Part shown: in pieces, positions 51,270 through 61,500 of the stretch | How the letters are laid out: every line of letters starts with the position of its first letter | Position numbering within the stretch: position 1 is the first letter of the stretch | Origin: Bryobacterales bacterium | GTDB lineage: Bacteria > Acidobacteriota > Terriglobia > Bryobacterales > Bryobacteraceae | Length of the DNA: 64,000 nucleotides | Assembly: GCA_003135055.1 (NCBI GenBank) | Contig: PLDF01000448.1 | Location: 1 to 64,000, forward strand | Direction of reading: 5' to 3' | Notes under the pieces: model-generated | Databases searched by the model: none | What the model was told of the DNA's origin: nothing | Seen by the model: only the letters and a program-made list of their open reading frames with translations | Position numbers and translations under genes: made by a program

Positions 51270-52106
51270 TTACGGCGCCGACTTCAGCAGAGCTTCCACA
51301 ACAGCCCAGTAAATCGGTCCTGCCTGCGCCTTTATCCACGCTGCATAGACCGGCTTGTATTGCGCGGCATTCTCCACCGTCTGCGCGCGCATCCCTTTCA
51401 GACCGCCGCCGAGAGTCTTTTGCAGAAGCGGCACCCCGTCGCGCGCGCGAAAGGCCTTGACATCGATGGCGAACGTCAGGCTGTCGGCGGTTCCGCCGCT
51501 GCATGCCGCGCCCGGCTCGATTTCGAGGGTGACGATGGCATCGGCATCGTCGACCGGGTCTGGCTGCAATGGTTCCATCGCTTTGGCATCCGCGTGCACC
51601 AGATGCGCGAGTCCTTTGCCGGACGAAGTAGCGAAGGCTTGTAACTCGCGCAGCAGGCTTTCATCGGGCCGCATCAATCCGAACTGCTGGATGGACTGCT
51701 CGCGGCGCTGAAAGCAGGAACTCACCAAGCGCGCCGGGCTCCATCCGGCTACCACGGCGAGGCTGAATCGCGGGTGCTGAGGCAACAGCTTCAGGACGGC
51801 CTCGCGATCGTCGCGGCCTATCGGATTCAAGAGAGCCAGGCCAAACGCGGTCAGGCCCTGTTTGTCGCGCGCATCGGGGTTGGCCCCGGCGGCGAGCAGC
51901 GCGCGCACCGTATCCACATGCCCGTGCTGCGCGGCGAGCATGAGGGGCGTGCGGCCGTTCTTGTCGGCGGCTTCCACGCTGGCGCCGGCTTGGATCAGAG
52001 TTTGCACGAGCGTCGTTTCGCCCTTGGCTGCCGCGGCGAGCAAGCCCCCGGACGAGTCCGCGGCAAGAGCGCAAGAAAGAGTCAAGGTAAGTAAGAGCAC
52101 AGACAA
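51270..52106 (-). CDS. Secreted ankyrin-repeat protein
   Basis: The product has about 278 residues from TTG 52106 (GTG 52100 is also possible; no ATG fits the signal peptide). The signal is LSVLLLTLTLSCALAA. Ankyrin units follow: GGLLAAAAKGETTLVQTLIQ, AGASVEAADKNGRTPLMLAA, QHGHVDTVRALLAAGANPDA, RDKQGLTAFGLALLNP. The C-terminal half (WSPARLVSSCFQRREQSIQQ and on) is an unrecognised domain with AIVTLEIEPGAACSGGTADS. Ankyrin repeats mediate protein contacts; a periplasmic role is inferred. Upstream DNA is repeat-derived. Confidence 0.8.
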   Translation of the reverse strand: MSVLLLTLTLSCALAADSSGGLLAAAAKGETTLVQTLIQAGASVEAADKNGRTPLMLAAQHGHVDTVRALLAAGANPDARDKQGLTAFGLALLNPIGRDDREAVLKLLPQHPRFSLAVVAGWSPARLVSSCFQRREQSIQQFGLMRPDESLLRELQAFATSSGKGLAHLVHADAKAMEPLQPDPVDDADAIVTLEIEPGAACSGGTADSLTFAIDVKAFRARDGVPLLQKTLGGGLKGMRAQTVENAAQYKPVYAAWIKAQAGPIYWAVVEALLKSAP

Positions 52107-52278
52107 GAATCCATGTGGGGCACGGTCGAAAACCTCGCCCTCGGCTATTCCCAACTGCGCGACCTGCCCGCAGTCGGCTGCATCCATATACCAGAGGGAG
52201 ACGTGTGCCCGGGCGAGGTTTTCATCGCCTTTGGTGGCCCGCAGGGCCATGCCGACAGGTTGGTTAACCTGCGGCCCG

Positions 52279-52416
52279 GCCCAGAGGGCGCCCCCGATCG
52301 GCGTCTTGACTTTCCTGAAAATCTTCCACATAAGGCGCGTTCTCTCTATGACCTGCTAATAACATCCGGAAGAGTTACAGCGATCCGCTAAGGCCGATTG
52401 GGGGCGCCCTCTGGGC
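52279..52416. repeat. 24-bp inverted repeat around a 90-base core (family G)
   Basis: GCCCAGAGGGCGCCCCCGAT.. (52279-52302) and ..ATTGGGGGCGCCCTCTGGGC (52393-52416) are inverse copies with one mismatch, and similarity continues outward (CGGCCCG). The core has no gene. It may be a small mobile element. Confidence 0.75.
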
Positions 52417-52418
52417 CC

Positions 52419-52446
52419 GGCCGCGGGTTTTGACAACCTGCCTCAC
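52419..52446. repeat. Family A repeat, copy 3 (second half only)
   Basis: GGCCGCGGGTTTTGACAACC then TGCCTCAC. It joins directly to the family G element and lies downstream of the second efflux pump gene. Confidence 0.65.
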
Positions 52447-52499
52447 ATCGGCAATCTTCGCCGGCTGTGAAGAAACTGACTTGCAGTAGTACATAAGCC

Positions 52500-54065
52500 T
52501 CAATGCATCGCCGCCCCGCCGCTGCCCTGATGCTTGGGCTTTTTCATCACCAGCAAGAGCGGCAGCACCAGCAGGAACACCAGGCCCAGCGCGCGGAAGG
52601 TATCGACAAACGCCTGCATGGCCGCCTGCTGCTGCACCATCCCCCAGACGGCGACGTACGATTGGCGCATGGCGGTCACCGGATCCGATCCGTGCGCGAT
52701 CATTCTGGCTTGTACGCCATGCAGCATGGCCTGCGCCCGCGGATTCGTTGCGGTAACATTGGCGCCCAGCACCACAGTGTGAAACTGCTGCATGCGGAAC
52801 AGGAATGTGGTCCCGCTGGCGATGCCCACACTGCCGCCGATGTTGCGCATCAGGTTGAACATGCTGGTGGCGTTGCCCATTTCTTCTTTGGGAATCGGGT
52901 CCATGGTCGCCGTGGTGAGCGGCACGAAGAGCAACGCCAGCGAGGCGCCCTGTATGAATTGCGGCCAGAAGATATCCCAGTATCCCGCGTTGAGGTTCAG
53001 CCCCGATAAGACATAGAGCGACCATGCGCCGCCAATCAGTCCCAAGGCTAAGACCTTGCGCGGATCGAACTTGCCGACCACCGTCCCCACCACCGGCATC
53101 ATGAGGAACGATCCGAGGCCGCGCGGCGCCATCGCAACGCCCGCCTCGAGCGCGGAATACCCGAGCAGCGTTTGCAGAAAAATCGGCACCAGCAACATGC
53201 TGCCGTAAAGAACGAAGCCCACCACCGTCATCAGAAAAACGCCCGCGCTGTAGTTGCGGTTGCGGAAGACGCTCAGTTTCACCACCGGGTCGCGCGCCAT
53301 CAGCTCGCGAAGAATGAAGAGCGAAATGCCGAACGCGGCTGCGCTGGTGAGCGCAACAATCGCGTGCGAAGAAAACCAATCGTCTTCCTGGCCTTTATCG
53401 AGCACCACTTGCAGCGCGCCGATGCCGAGCGCGAGCAGGCCGATGCCCCAGTAATCGATGCCTTTTCCGCTGCGGCGAATGTAGGGCGGGTCGAAGATAA
53501 ACAGCCGCGTCATGATGATCGACGCCAAGCCCACCGGCAGATTGATGTAGAAGACCCAGCGCCAACTGTAACTATCCGTGAGCCAGCCGCCGAGCACCGG
53601 GCCGAGCATGGGCGCGACCACAATGCCGAGTCCCCAGAAGGCCATGGCCTTGCCGCGGTCTTTGGCGGGGAAGGCTTCAAGCATTACCGCCTGCGAAAGC
53701 GGCTGCAATGCGCCGCCGCTGGCGCCTTGGAGGATACGGAAGAAGATCAGCGCGCTGAGAGTCGGCGCCATGCCGCAGAGCAAAGATGCGGTGGTGAATC
53801 CCGTGATCGCGGCTAGCAGCACGCGTTTGCGGCCGAAATAATTCGCCAGCCAACCGGTGATAGGCAGCACGATGGCGTTGGCCACCAGGTAAGCCGTCAG
53901 CGCCCAGGCCGCTTCATCCACGCTGGCCGAGAGGCTGCCGGCGATGTGCGGCAGCGACACGTTCACCACCGTGGTATCGAGCACCTCCATGAAGGTTCCG
54001 AACATCACGGCCACGGCGACGATCCATGGATTGACTTGAGGTTGCGCGGACGCGGCAGGCGCCAT
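52500..54065 (-). CDS. Second DHA2-family drug exporter (EmrB type)
   Basis: The 521-residue protein has 14 helices and is clearly a relative of the pump at 41669: MFGTFMEVLDTTVVNVSLPH, YFGRKRVLLAAITGFTTASL, ILQGASGGALQPLSQAVMLE and VVAPMLGPVLGGWLTDSYSW. No adaptor or TolC gene accompanies it, so it either borrows the EmrA/TolC set or acts alone in the inner membrane. It is divergent from the two-component system at 54091, with start codons 25 bases apart, so the response regulator may control it. Confidence 0.93.
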   Translation of the reverse strand: MAPAASAQPQVNPWIVAVAVMFGTFMEVLDTTVVNVSLPHIAGSLSASVDEAAWALTAYLVANAIVLPITGWLANYFGRKRVLLAAITGFTTASLLCGMAPTLSALIFFRILQGASGGALQPLSQAVMLEAFPAKDRGKAMAFWGLGIVVAPMLGPVLGGWLTDSYSWRWVFYINLPVGLASIIMTRLFIFDPPYIRRSGKGIDYWGIGLLALGIGALQVVLDKGQEDDWFSSHAIVALTSAAAFGISLFILRELMARDPVVKLSVFRNRNYSAGVFLMTVVGFVLYGSMLLVPIFLQTLLGYSALEAGVAMAPRGLGSFLMMPVVGTVVGKFDPRKVLALGLIGGAWSLYVLSGLNLNAGYWDIFWPQFIQGASLALLFVPLTTATMDPIPKEEMGNATSMFNLMRNIGGSVGIASGTTFLFRMQQFHTVVLGANVTATNPRAQAMLHGVQARMIAHGSDPVTAMRQSYVAVWGMVQQQAAMQAFVDTFRALGLVFLLVLPLLLVMKKPKHQGSGGAAMH

Positions 54066-54090
54066 GGTCTATACATCCATAATATTAGGG

Positions 54091-55452
54091 ATGCCTCCTC
54101 CACGCAGAAGCCGCACGCCCGGTGTTCACAGCCGGGTCGCGCTGATGGCCGGTTTCGGCGGGTTGCTGGCGCTGATGGCCTTCGCGGAGATCGACGGCGT
54201 GCGCGCGCTGCGCGAGATTCAGAATTCGAACGACCGGATACGCGAGGATTTTCTATTGCGCACGCGGCTGCTCGAGCTCATCCGCGGCGACGTCTACGTC
54301 TCGGGCACCTACGTGCGCGATTATCTGCTGGAACCGGAATCCGGCAAGGCGGAGGGGCATCGCTACAGCCTGCTCGAGACCCGCCACGATATGGAGGCGG
54401 CGCTGGCGCAATACCGCGGTCTGCTGGCGGCGCCCGAGAGGCAGCCATTCGAAGCGCTGACCGCCGCGCTGGCCGCCTACTGGAGCGTGCTGGAGCCGGT
54501 ATTCGACTGGACGTCCGCACAGCGCAAGCGCGACGGATTCCCGTTCCTGCGGGACGAAGTCTTTCGGCGCCGCATGGAGATGTTGGGAATCGCCGACCGG
54601 ATCCGCGCGCTGAATGAAACGCAGTTGAACGAAGGCAAGGTGCGGGTGGAGCAGACTTTTGCCGGTTTCCGGCAGCGGCTGACGGCGATTCTCGGATTGA
54701 CGATGGGGCTCGGGCTGCTGCTGGCCGCGATCAGCATCCGGCGCATTCTGGGTTTGGAAGAGGAGACGTCCGCACACTTCCGCGAGATTCAGCAGCTATC
54801 GGCGCGGCTGGTGCAAGCGCACGAGGACGAGCGCCGCTCGATCTCGCGTGAGCTGCACGACGAAGTGGGACAATCGCTCACCGGCGTGCTGGTGGAGATG
54901 GCGAACCTTTCGACGTCCATCCGCGCCGGCGATGCGCCCGCCGCGGCGGCGAAAGCGGACGAGGTCAAAAAGCTGGTGGAAAGCTCGATCGGCGTGGTGC
55001 GCAACATGGCGCTGCTGCTGCGGCCGTCGATGCTGGACGATTTGGGATTGGTCCCGGCGCTCGAATGGCAGGCGCGCGAAGTATCGAAGCGCAGCGGCGT
55101 TTGGGTGAAAGTGTTGGCCGAAAATGTGTCCGAGCAATTGCCGGAAGAGCACAAAACCTGCGTATACCGCGTGGTGCAGGAGGCGTTGCATAATTGCGTG
55201 CAGCACGCCGGCGCGCTCAATGTCACGGTTACCGTGAAGCAGGAGCCGGAGCGACTCTTGCTCACGGTGCAAGACGATGGAAAGGGCTTCAATGCCAGTC
55301 ATGAAAAAGGCATGGGGCTGCTGGGCATTGAGGAGCGCGTGAGTCACCTGGGAGGAGCTTTCGCGGTGGAATCGCAACCCGGCAGCGGCGCGCTTTTGCA
55401 GGTGAGCCTGCCCCTGAGTCTGCCCATGAGTTTACCCAGGGGAGCGCAATGA
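54091..55452 (+). CDS. NarL-type sensor histidine kinase
   Basis: The 453-residue protein from ATG 54091 (ATG 54064 is possible but would overlap the divergent gene) has membrane helix 1 (VALMAGFGGLLALMAFAEID). A periplasmic helical sensor of about 165 residues follows (VRALREIQNSNDRIREDFLL), resembling CHASE3/four-helix-bundle sensors, then helix 2 (LTAILGLTMGLGLLLAAISI). The HisKA_3 region has the phospho-His in ERRSISRELHDEVGQSLTGV. The ATPase domain has VVQEALHNCVQHAGA (N box), VQDDGKGFN and GMGLLGIEERV (G boxes). It phosphorylates the coupled regulator at 55449. Confidence 0.93.
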   Translation: MPPPRRSRTPGVHSRVALMAGFGGLLALMAFAEIDGVRALREIQNSNDRIREDFLLRTRLLELIRGDVYVSGTYVRDYLLEPESGKAEGHRYSLLETRHDMEAALAQYRGLLAAPERQPFEALTAALAAYWSVLEPVFDWTSAQRKRDGFPFLRDEVFRRRMEMLGIADRIRALNETQLNEGKVRVEQTFAGFRQRLTAILGLTMGLGLLLAAISIRRILGLEEETSAHFREIQQLSARLVQAHEDERRSISRELHDEVGQSLTGVLVEMANLSTSIRAGDAPAAAAKADEVKKLVESSIGVVRNMALLLRPSMLDDLGLVPALEWQAREVSKRSGVWVKVLAENVSEQLPEEHKTCVYRVVQEALHNCVQHAGALNVTVTVKQEPERLLLTVQDDGKGFNASHEKGMGLLGIEERVSHLGGAFAVESQPGSGALLQVSLPLSLPMSLPRGAQ

Positions 55453-56099
55453 AGCAGATCCGCATTCTGCTGGCCGACGATCATACGGTGGTGCGCAAGG
55501 GCCTGCGGCTGCTGCTCGAAAACGTGCCGGAGTTTCAGGTGATCGCGGATGCATCGAGCGGCCGCGAGGCCGTGGCGCTGGCCGAACAGCACATGCCCGA
55601 CGTGATCGTGATGGACGTAGCCATGCCGATTTTGAACGGCATCGAAGCGGCGCGGCAGATCACCGCCAAGCTGCCGCAGACCGCGGTGGTTTTCCTGAGC
55701 ATGCACGGCGACGAAAGCTATGTGTTGCGGGCGTTGAAGGCGGGCGCGCGGGCGTATCTGTTAAAGGACTCGGCGGAGTACGACCTGATTCAGGCCGTGA
55801 AGGCGGTGAGCGAGGGCAAGGCATTCTTCAGTCCGGCCATCAGCAAGATGTTAGTGGAAGATTACATGCGGCAGATGCAGGAGCGCGGGGTGGAGGATAG
55901 TTACGAGCTGCTTACAACCCGCGAGCGCGAAGTGTTGCAATTGCTGGCCGAGGGTAAGAGCAACAAGGATGTGGCGGCGCTGTTGAATCTGAGTCTGTAC
56001 ACGGTGGAGACGCACCGCAGCAATATTTTTCAGAAGCTTAACCTGCACAGCGGGGCGGAATTGATTCTGTATGCGATCCGGAAAGGAGTGATCAGTTAG
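55449..56099 (+). CDS. NarL/FixJ-family response regulator
   Basis: The 216-residue protein has receiver domain 1-120 with the acidic pair in RILLADDHTVVRKGLRLLLE, the phospho-Asp in PDVIVMDVAMPILNGIEAA and Lys in AYLLKDSAEYD. A LuxR-type helix-turn-helix follows (LTTREREVLQLLAEGKSNKD, VAALLNLSLYTVETHRSNIF). The start overlaps the kinase stop by 4 bases (ATGA). It should activate or repress promoters once phosphorylated; the divergent exporter is the nearest candidate target. Confidence 0.95.
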   Translation: MKQIRILLADDHTVVRKGLRLLLENVPEFQVIADASSGREAVALAEQHMPDVIVMDVAMPILNGIEAARQITAKLPQTAVVFLSMHGDESYVLRALKAGARAYLLKDSAEYDLIQAVKAVSEGKAFFSPAISKMLVEDYMRQMQERGVEDSYELLTTREREVLQLLAEGKSNKDVAALLNLSLYTVETHRSNIFQKLNLHSGAELILYAIRKGVIS

Positions 56100-56293
56100 G
56101 CGGGCGATTAGCCTGTTTGCGGACGCTGAGCTTGCGGACCACGCTCGAAATCCCGCGGCCTCGCTCCGGCGTTGCCGCCTCGCGTTGGGATTGAAGCTTC
56201 CCGGGAACGCCGCCTTATAATTACCGCCTTACCCCTCGACCCAGGTGAGAGCGGCCGCTTAAGCAGAGTATTCTCAGAGAAGGAGCGTACATC

Positions 56294-56563
56294 ATGGCCA
56301 GTCTCGATTGGTCGCAATGCCCCGCCGTAGAGAGCGTCCCCGGCAAGCGTAGCGGCGCGTGGGTATTCCGGGACACCCGCACGCCCGTTTCAGTCGTGTT
56401 TGACAATCTGGAAGCGGGCGCGACTGTCGGCGAGTTAATGGACTGGTTTCAGGTCACGCGGGAACAGGTCGCAGCGGTGCTGCAATTCGCGGCGCGGAGT
56501 CTTGACGCCCCGACGGCAGTGCAACCCCCCGCCCAGATGGTCGATGCTCATACTCTTCGATAA
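56294..56563 (+). CDS. DUF433-family (antitoxin-like) protein
   Basis: The 89-residue DUF433 protein has WVFRDTRTPVSVVFDNLEAG, ATVGELMDWFQVTREQVAAV and LQFAARSLD, a helix-turn-helix of the VapB45 kind. DUF433 genes are usually followed by a DUF5615 PIN-like toxin, as here, with a 20-base overlap. The promoter region upstream has GAGAAGGAG before the ATG. The antitoxin frame is intact although its toxin partner is broken. Confidence 0.88.
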   Translation: MASLDWSQCPAVESVPGKRSGAWVFRDTRTPVSVVFDNLEAGATVGELMDWFQVTREQVAAVLQFAARSLDAPTAVQPPAQMVDAHTLR

Positions 56564-56869
56564 CGGAACCCCTGCCCCGCTTCGCTATGCCCTCAAAGGC
56601 CATGTAGTAGTGGAAGCAATCGTGCGCGGATGGGACAGGCTTGTTAACGGCGAACTGATCGCGGTCGCTGAGGCCGCAGGCTTTGAGCTTTTGCCGACGA
56701 CCGGCAAAAACATTCGCTGCCGGCAAAACCTGACGGCCGGAAAATCGCTTTTGTCGTTTTCGGAAACCAGCAATGGCGGAACCTGCGCCGATACCTTGAA
56801 AGGGTCGCCGCCGCCGTGAACGCCGCAGCACCTGGCAGCTACACCGAAGTGGACATTCCCCTCAGGTAA
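56544..56869 (+). pseudogene. Frameshifted DUF5615/PIN-like toxin
   Basis: ATG 56544 opens MLILFDNGTPAPLRYALKGH, with WDRLVNGELIAVAEAAGFEL and TTGKNIRCRQNL. A base missing near 56736 then throws the frame. The +1 frame continues perfectly as RKIAFVVFGNQQWRNLRRYL, ERVAAAVNAAAPGSYTEVDI, PLR and a stop at 56869. The intact family reads TTDKNI; here the catalytic-position Asp is Gly. Both defects argue for a dead toxin kept beside a live antitoxin. A sequencing error could explain the shift but not easily the Asp change too. Confidence 0.8.
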
Positions 56870-56929
56870 AATTGCGGAATTGCTGCGCCGGCATGGCGGC
56901 CACGAATAAAATGGGAGGATGCCGCCCGG

Positions 56930-57973
56930 GAGCACCGGCGCCGGTTCCGTGTCCCGCCTCGTGAGCCAGCAGTAATTCCACCACGTCTTTGCGGCTTGGG
57001 CTTGACGCTACTGGTTGGAGATGAAGGTCAAGGTACAAAGATACCGGGGAAACGGCGACGTGCAGGGGCGTCTCGCCATTGGTGTCTTTGGCGTTGACGT
57101 CGCCCCGCGAGCCAACAGTAATTCCACCCGGTCCTTGAGGCCTAGGCCCGCCGCGCGGTACAGGGGCGTCACGCCATCGTGGTGACCTAGCAGCACCCTG
57201 TCGGTCACGTCAGCCCCGCGAGCCAACAGTAATTCCACCACATTCGTGTGGCCAGCCAACACCGCAAGGTACAGGGGCGTCTGGCCAATGTTGTCGTTGG
57301 CATTGACGTGGGCCCCATGAGTCAGCAGCTACTCCACCACGCGGTTGTCGGTAGTGAGTCTGCGTGTGACGGTGTTGACGTAGTAGCAACTCTTGATGTA
57401 GTCGGCTATCCAATCTCGGCGCATGCCCGCTGCCAGGTGCAATGGCGTCCGGCCTTCAGAGGTCGTGGCATTGACATCGGCGTTGCTCGCTAGCAGTAAT
57501 TCCACCACGTCGCTGTGGCACCCACTCGCTGCCGCGTGCAAAGCTGTCACTCGGGACCCGGACTTTGCGCTGAAAGCCAGAGCGGAGTTGTCTTTAAGCA
57601 GGGCCGTAACCTTTGCCGCGTCACCGTTTCGGGCCGCCGTCACAAAGGCGTCGCCTGCCCGAGTTTGGATCTCAGCTAGGCTCTGTTTAGCGTATCCGCT
57701 GGCTTTCTTGTCCTTTCTCTCCGCGATCTTCGACAGCTCACCGCAAGCGTTCTTATTGCCCGATTCACACTGCCCTGATAGGGCGTGTATCTTTTCGTAG
57801 CTCACGGCCAGCAGTGTACCCGTAGTGATCCAGATCGAAAAAGCCAGCAAGAATAGATGGCCCAGGCGAAATGCGCCGTCAGAGTAGGCTTCCTTCGCAT
57901 GGCGCCAATTGCAGCGAACTTCAAGTGAGATTGAGGGCACATATTTGCGGGCCAAGGCCAGATAGTACAACAT
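56930..57973 (-). pseudogene. Disrupted membrane-anchored ankyrin-repeat protein
   Basis: The minus-strand gene starts near 57973 with a membrane helix (LGHLFLLAFSIWITTGTLLA). It continues GDAFVTAARNGDAAKVTALL, TALHAAASGCHSDVVELLLA and NADVNATTSEGRTPLHLAAG. A TAG at about 57327 interrupts VVE*LLTHGAHVNANDN, after which GQTPLYLAVLAGHTNVVELL and LARGADVTD follow in frame. Near 57105 a frameshift moves the reading to DVNAKDTNGETPLHVAVS and KDVVELLLAHEAGHG. One nonsense mutation and one shift in clean ankyrin units show recent decay. A shortened 214-residue protein could still be made. Confidence 0.7.
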
Positions 57974-58172
57974 AGTCCTTTATGTCCGGCGACGGCAAGG
58001 CAGCCCCATCTTTTTCGCCATTTCCGCACCCCCTCGCCAACCCGTTCACAGGGCACTTGCAAAAGTCGATCAACTGATCGCAATAAAACAAAACAGCCAA
58101 ATTTTGTTTGGAAAAAGGGCTCCGTGGGAGTAAGCTGCTGCTTCGAGACAAACAACCCACTCAGGAGTCCCT

Positions 58173-58360
58173 ATGAAGCTTACTCTACGGCAGCAGCTCA
58201 CGCAATTCGGTTACGTGTTGCAATCGGCGCCCTTCCCGGCCCTGGAGGAGCAACTCGGTGAACTGGGAGAGCCCGCCAAGCGGTTGATCGCCACCCTGGA
58301 AATGATTCCGCTGGCGCGTTGATTCCCAGCGCGCGGGGCTGGATAGGCACCCAGGATTGG
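58173..58360 (+). pseudogene. N-terminal remnant of an IS transposase
   Basis: ATG 58173 has CAGGAG 8 bases upstream and reads MKLTLRQQLTQFGYVLQSAP, ALEEQLGELGEPAKRLIATL and EMIPLAR before a TGA. One base shift continues IPSARGWIG. This is the N-terminus of a DDE transposase related to the IS5/IS4-type groups (..RRLIATLEM.PLARF...ARGW.GRP). The rest is replaced by repeat DNA (CAGGATTGGCCACAGGATTG). It is an inactive stub. The gap 57974-58172 holds no other gene. Confidence 0.65.
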
Positions 58361-58414
58361 CCACAGGATTGGCTGCCCCACTAAAGCAACCGGTAATGGT
58401 GGCCACGGCGAAAA

Positions 58415-58462
58415 GGCCGATTAAATTAACAATCGGCCGCAGGTTTTGACAACCTGCCCCAC
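58415..58462. repeat. Family A double-hairpin repeat, copy 4
   Basis: GGCCGATTAAATTAACAATC, GGCCGCAGGTTTTGACAACC, TGCCCCAC. First hairpin GGCCGATT/AATCGGCC, second GCAGGTT/AACCTGC. It lies between the transposase stub and the sortilin-like gene's end. Confidence 0.8.
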
Positions 58463-58534
58463 AAATGTTGGCAGGGCTGCAAGAGGGATTGGCAGGCTGC
58501 TTAAGAGATTCGTTGGCAGGGCCCCACAGCGTCA

Positions 58535-61500
58535 CTATTTTGGCGGACCTAGCAGCTTGTCGAGTTCCGCTTTGCGCTGGTCGAGTTCCTTTTTCAATTC
58601 CTGGTAGCGGTCTACCGCGTCGTGGCCCACCTTTTGGTCCGCTCCATTTGTCATCTGATATAGGTACGTGATGTGCGTTTGCAATTCCGGCTTGCTGTAG
58701 CGGATGCCGGGCGTGATCAGGTGCGACGCCAGGCTGTCGATGCTGTCCAGTTGGGCGGCCTCGCCGGGTTTGCCCTTCAGCCCCTGCTCCGCCACGCGGA
58801 CGCGCGACACCAGTCGGTTCACCTCGCTCACCAGATCGCGCACGCGCATGTTGTGCTCGAACTGCTCGCGCAGGTCGGCGGTGGTCAGACCCGATGCGGT
58901 GATGCGCGGGTCTTCAATCATCGCCAGCGGCTGCGTGGAAGTCCACGCGCCAACCGTCAGGCGAACGGAGTATTTTCCGGGCACGGCTTCCGGTCCATTG
59001 GGTCCTTCGGGCCGCGTGGCGCTCTGCCATGGGCCGGGATAGCGGAGGTCCCAGGTGAAGCGGTGCTCGCCAGCGGACTTATCGAGGCGCGTGGGGGCTC
59101 CGCGTCCGCCACGACCTCCGCCGCCTCCGCCGCCTTCTTCATCGTCGGCGGGCGCAACGTCGGCGGCAGCCGCTGGTTCTTCCGCGACCGCGCCGCCGGC
59201 GCTCGAAAATGTGCGCACTACTTTGCCCGTGCCGTCGAGGACTTCCATCTTGAGATCGCCCGATGGCGCGCTGTTCAGGAAGTAATCGATTTGCGCGCCC
59301 GGCTGCGGATACTGAATTCCGCCGCCGCGTCCGCCACGCCCGCCGCCGGTGCGTATGGCTTCGCGCGGCGTGAAGAGCGCGGCCGATTCCGTCGCCGTGC
59401 TTTCCTTGATCTGGTGCAGCGGGGTCAGGTTGTCGAGAATCCAGAACGAGCGGCCTTGCGTCGCAAGTATCAGGTCTTTGTGCGCGATCTTGATATCCGT
59501 TACCGGCGTCACCGGCAGGTTGAGCTGGAACGATCGCCAGTGCGCGCCGTTATCGAACGAAATATACATGCCGAATTCGGTTCCCGCATACAACAGGCCG
59601 GCGCGATCCGGATCTTCGCGCACCACTCGCGTAGGCTCGTCGGGCGCGATGCCGTTTTTGCCGTCGGTGAGGCGCGTCCACGTCTTGCCGAAATCGTCGG
59701 TGCGGTAGATGTAGGGCGCGAAATCGCCCAGCAGAAAGCGGTACCCGGCGAAATAGGCCGTCCCGGCGCGGCGCGGGCTGGGCTCGATGTTCTGGATGCG
59801 GCCGCCGGGCGGCATGTCTTTCGGCGTGACGTTGGCCCAGGTTTTGCCGTCGTCGCGCGTCACGTAGACGGGGCCGTCGTTGGAGCCGGTCCAGATGACG
59901 CCGCGCTGCACGGGCGATTCGCGAATGGTGTAGAGCGTGCTGTAGACCTCTTCGCCGGTGGCATCGCGCGTGATGGGTTCGCCGCTCGCGCCCTGCGTTC
60001 CGGGCGGATGCGCGGTCATGTCGGGGCTGATCTTTTCCCAATTCACGCCGCCGTCGCGCGAGCGGTGCAGATATTGCGAGCCGTAGTAGATGGTGTTCTG
60101 GTCGAAGGGCGAAACTTCCATGGGCGAGACGCGCTGGAAGCGGAAAATCAGCTCGCTGCCGGCGTTGCCGTAGAGCGATTGCGCGCCCACCCAATACTGC
60201 TGCTCGTCGGTGGTGGTGAGATTCAAGCGGCTGAACTGGCCCTTGCAGCTTCCGTAGATCAACTCGGGGTGCGCGAGGTTGGGGATAATGGGGCCGGTTT
60301 CGCAGCCGGGGCCGGTGCGGAAGCCCTGTCCATCGCCGAGCGGCAGGCTGGGCACGATCACGGTGGTGTTGTCCTGTTGCGCGCCGAAGACGCGATAGGG
60401 ATACTGATTATCCACGGCGACCTGATAGATTTCCGCCGTCGGCTGGTTATCCTGCGTGCTCCAGGTGCGGCCGCCATCGAGCGACACGTTGGCGCCGCCG
60501 TCGTTCGATTGGATCATGAGCTGCGAATTCTTGGGGTTGATCCAGATATCGTGATGATCGCCGTGCGGTGCGGTGGCGCGGCGGAAAGTCTTGCCGCCAT
60601 CGGCGCTGCGAAACCAGCTTTCATCGCCCACGAAAACCACGTCGGCATCGGTGGGGTCGACGCCCATGGTGTCGTAGTAGAACGGACGCGTGATGATGGA
60701 GCCTTGGCCGTTGATCAGAGCCCAGGTGGCGCCGGCGTCTTCGGAGCGGTAGAGGCCCGAGCCGGGCTTGGCCTCAATCAGCGCGTAGATGCGGTTGGGG
60801 CTGGCCGCGGATATGGCGACATTGCTGCGGCCGAAGAGGTCGTTGGGCAGACCGCCGGCGAGCTTGGCCCAGGTGTCGCCGCCATCGGTGCTCTTGTAGA
60901 TTCCGCCTTCGCGCGCGCCGCTGACGATGGTCCACGGCTTGCGCTGGCCGTGCCACATGCAGGCGAAGATCACGTTGGGGTTGCCGGGTTGCAGCTCAAG
61001 ATCGGCCGCGCCAACGTCATCGGAAAGGTAGAAGACCTTCTGCCAGTTTTTGCCGCCGTCCTTGCTGCGGAAGACGCCGCGATCGGGGTTGGGCACGAAC
61101 GGATTGCCGAGCGCCGCCACGTAGACCAGGTCGGGATTCGACGGGTTTACGCGCACGGTGGCGATTTGGCCGACGTCGCGGAGGCCGCTCCATTCCCACG
61201 TCTGGCCGGCGTCGGTGGATTTGTAGATGCCGCGGCCGATGGAGACGTTGCTGCGGATTTTCGAAGAGCCGGTGCCGGCGTAGACCACGTTGGGATTCGA
61301 GAGCGAAACCTCGATGGCGCCCATGGAGGCGACCTTGAAGTATTTGTCGGAAATGTTGACCCAGGAGTGGCCGGCGTCGGTAGTTTTCCAGACGCCGCCG
61401 CCGGTGGAGCCCATATAGAAGGTGTAGGGCTGCGAGGGCACGCCGGTGACGGCGGTGACGCGGCCGCCGCGATTGGGGCCGATCATGCGGTACTTCATGC

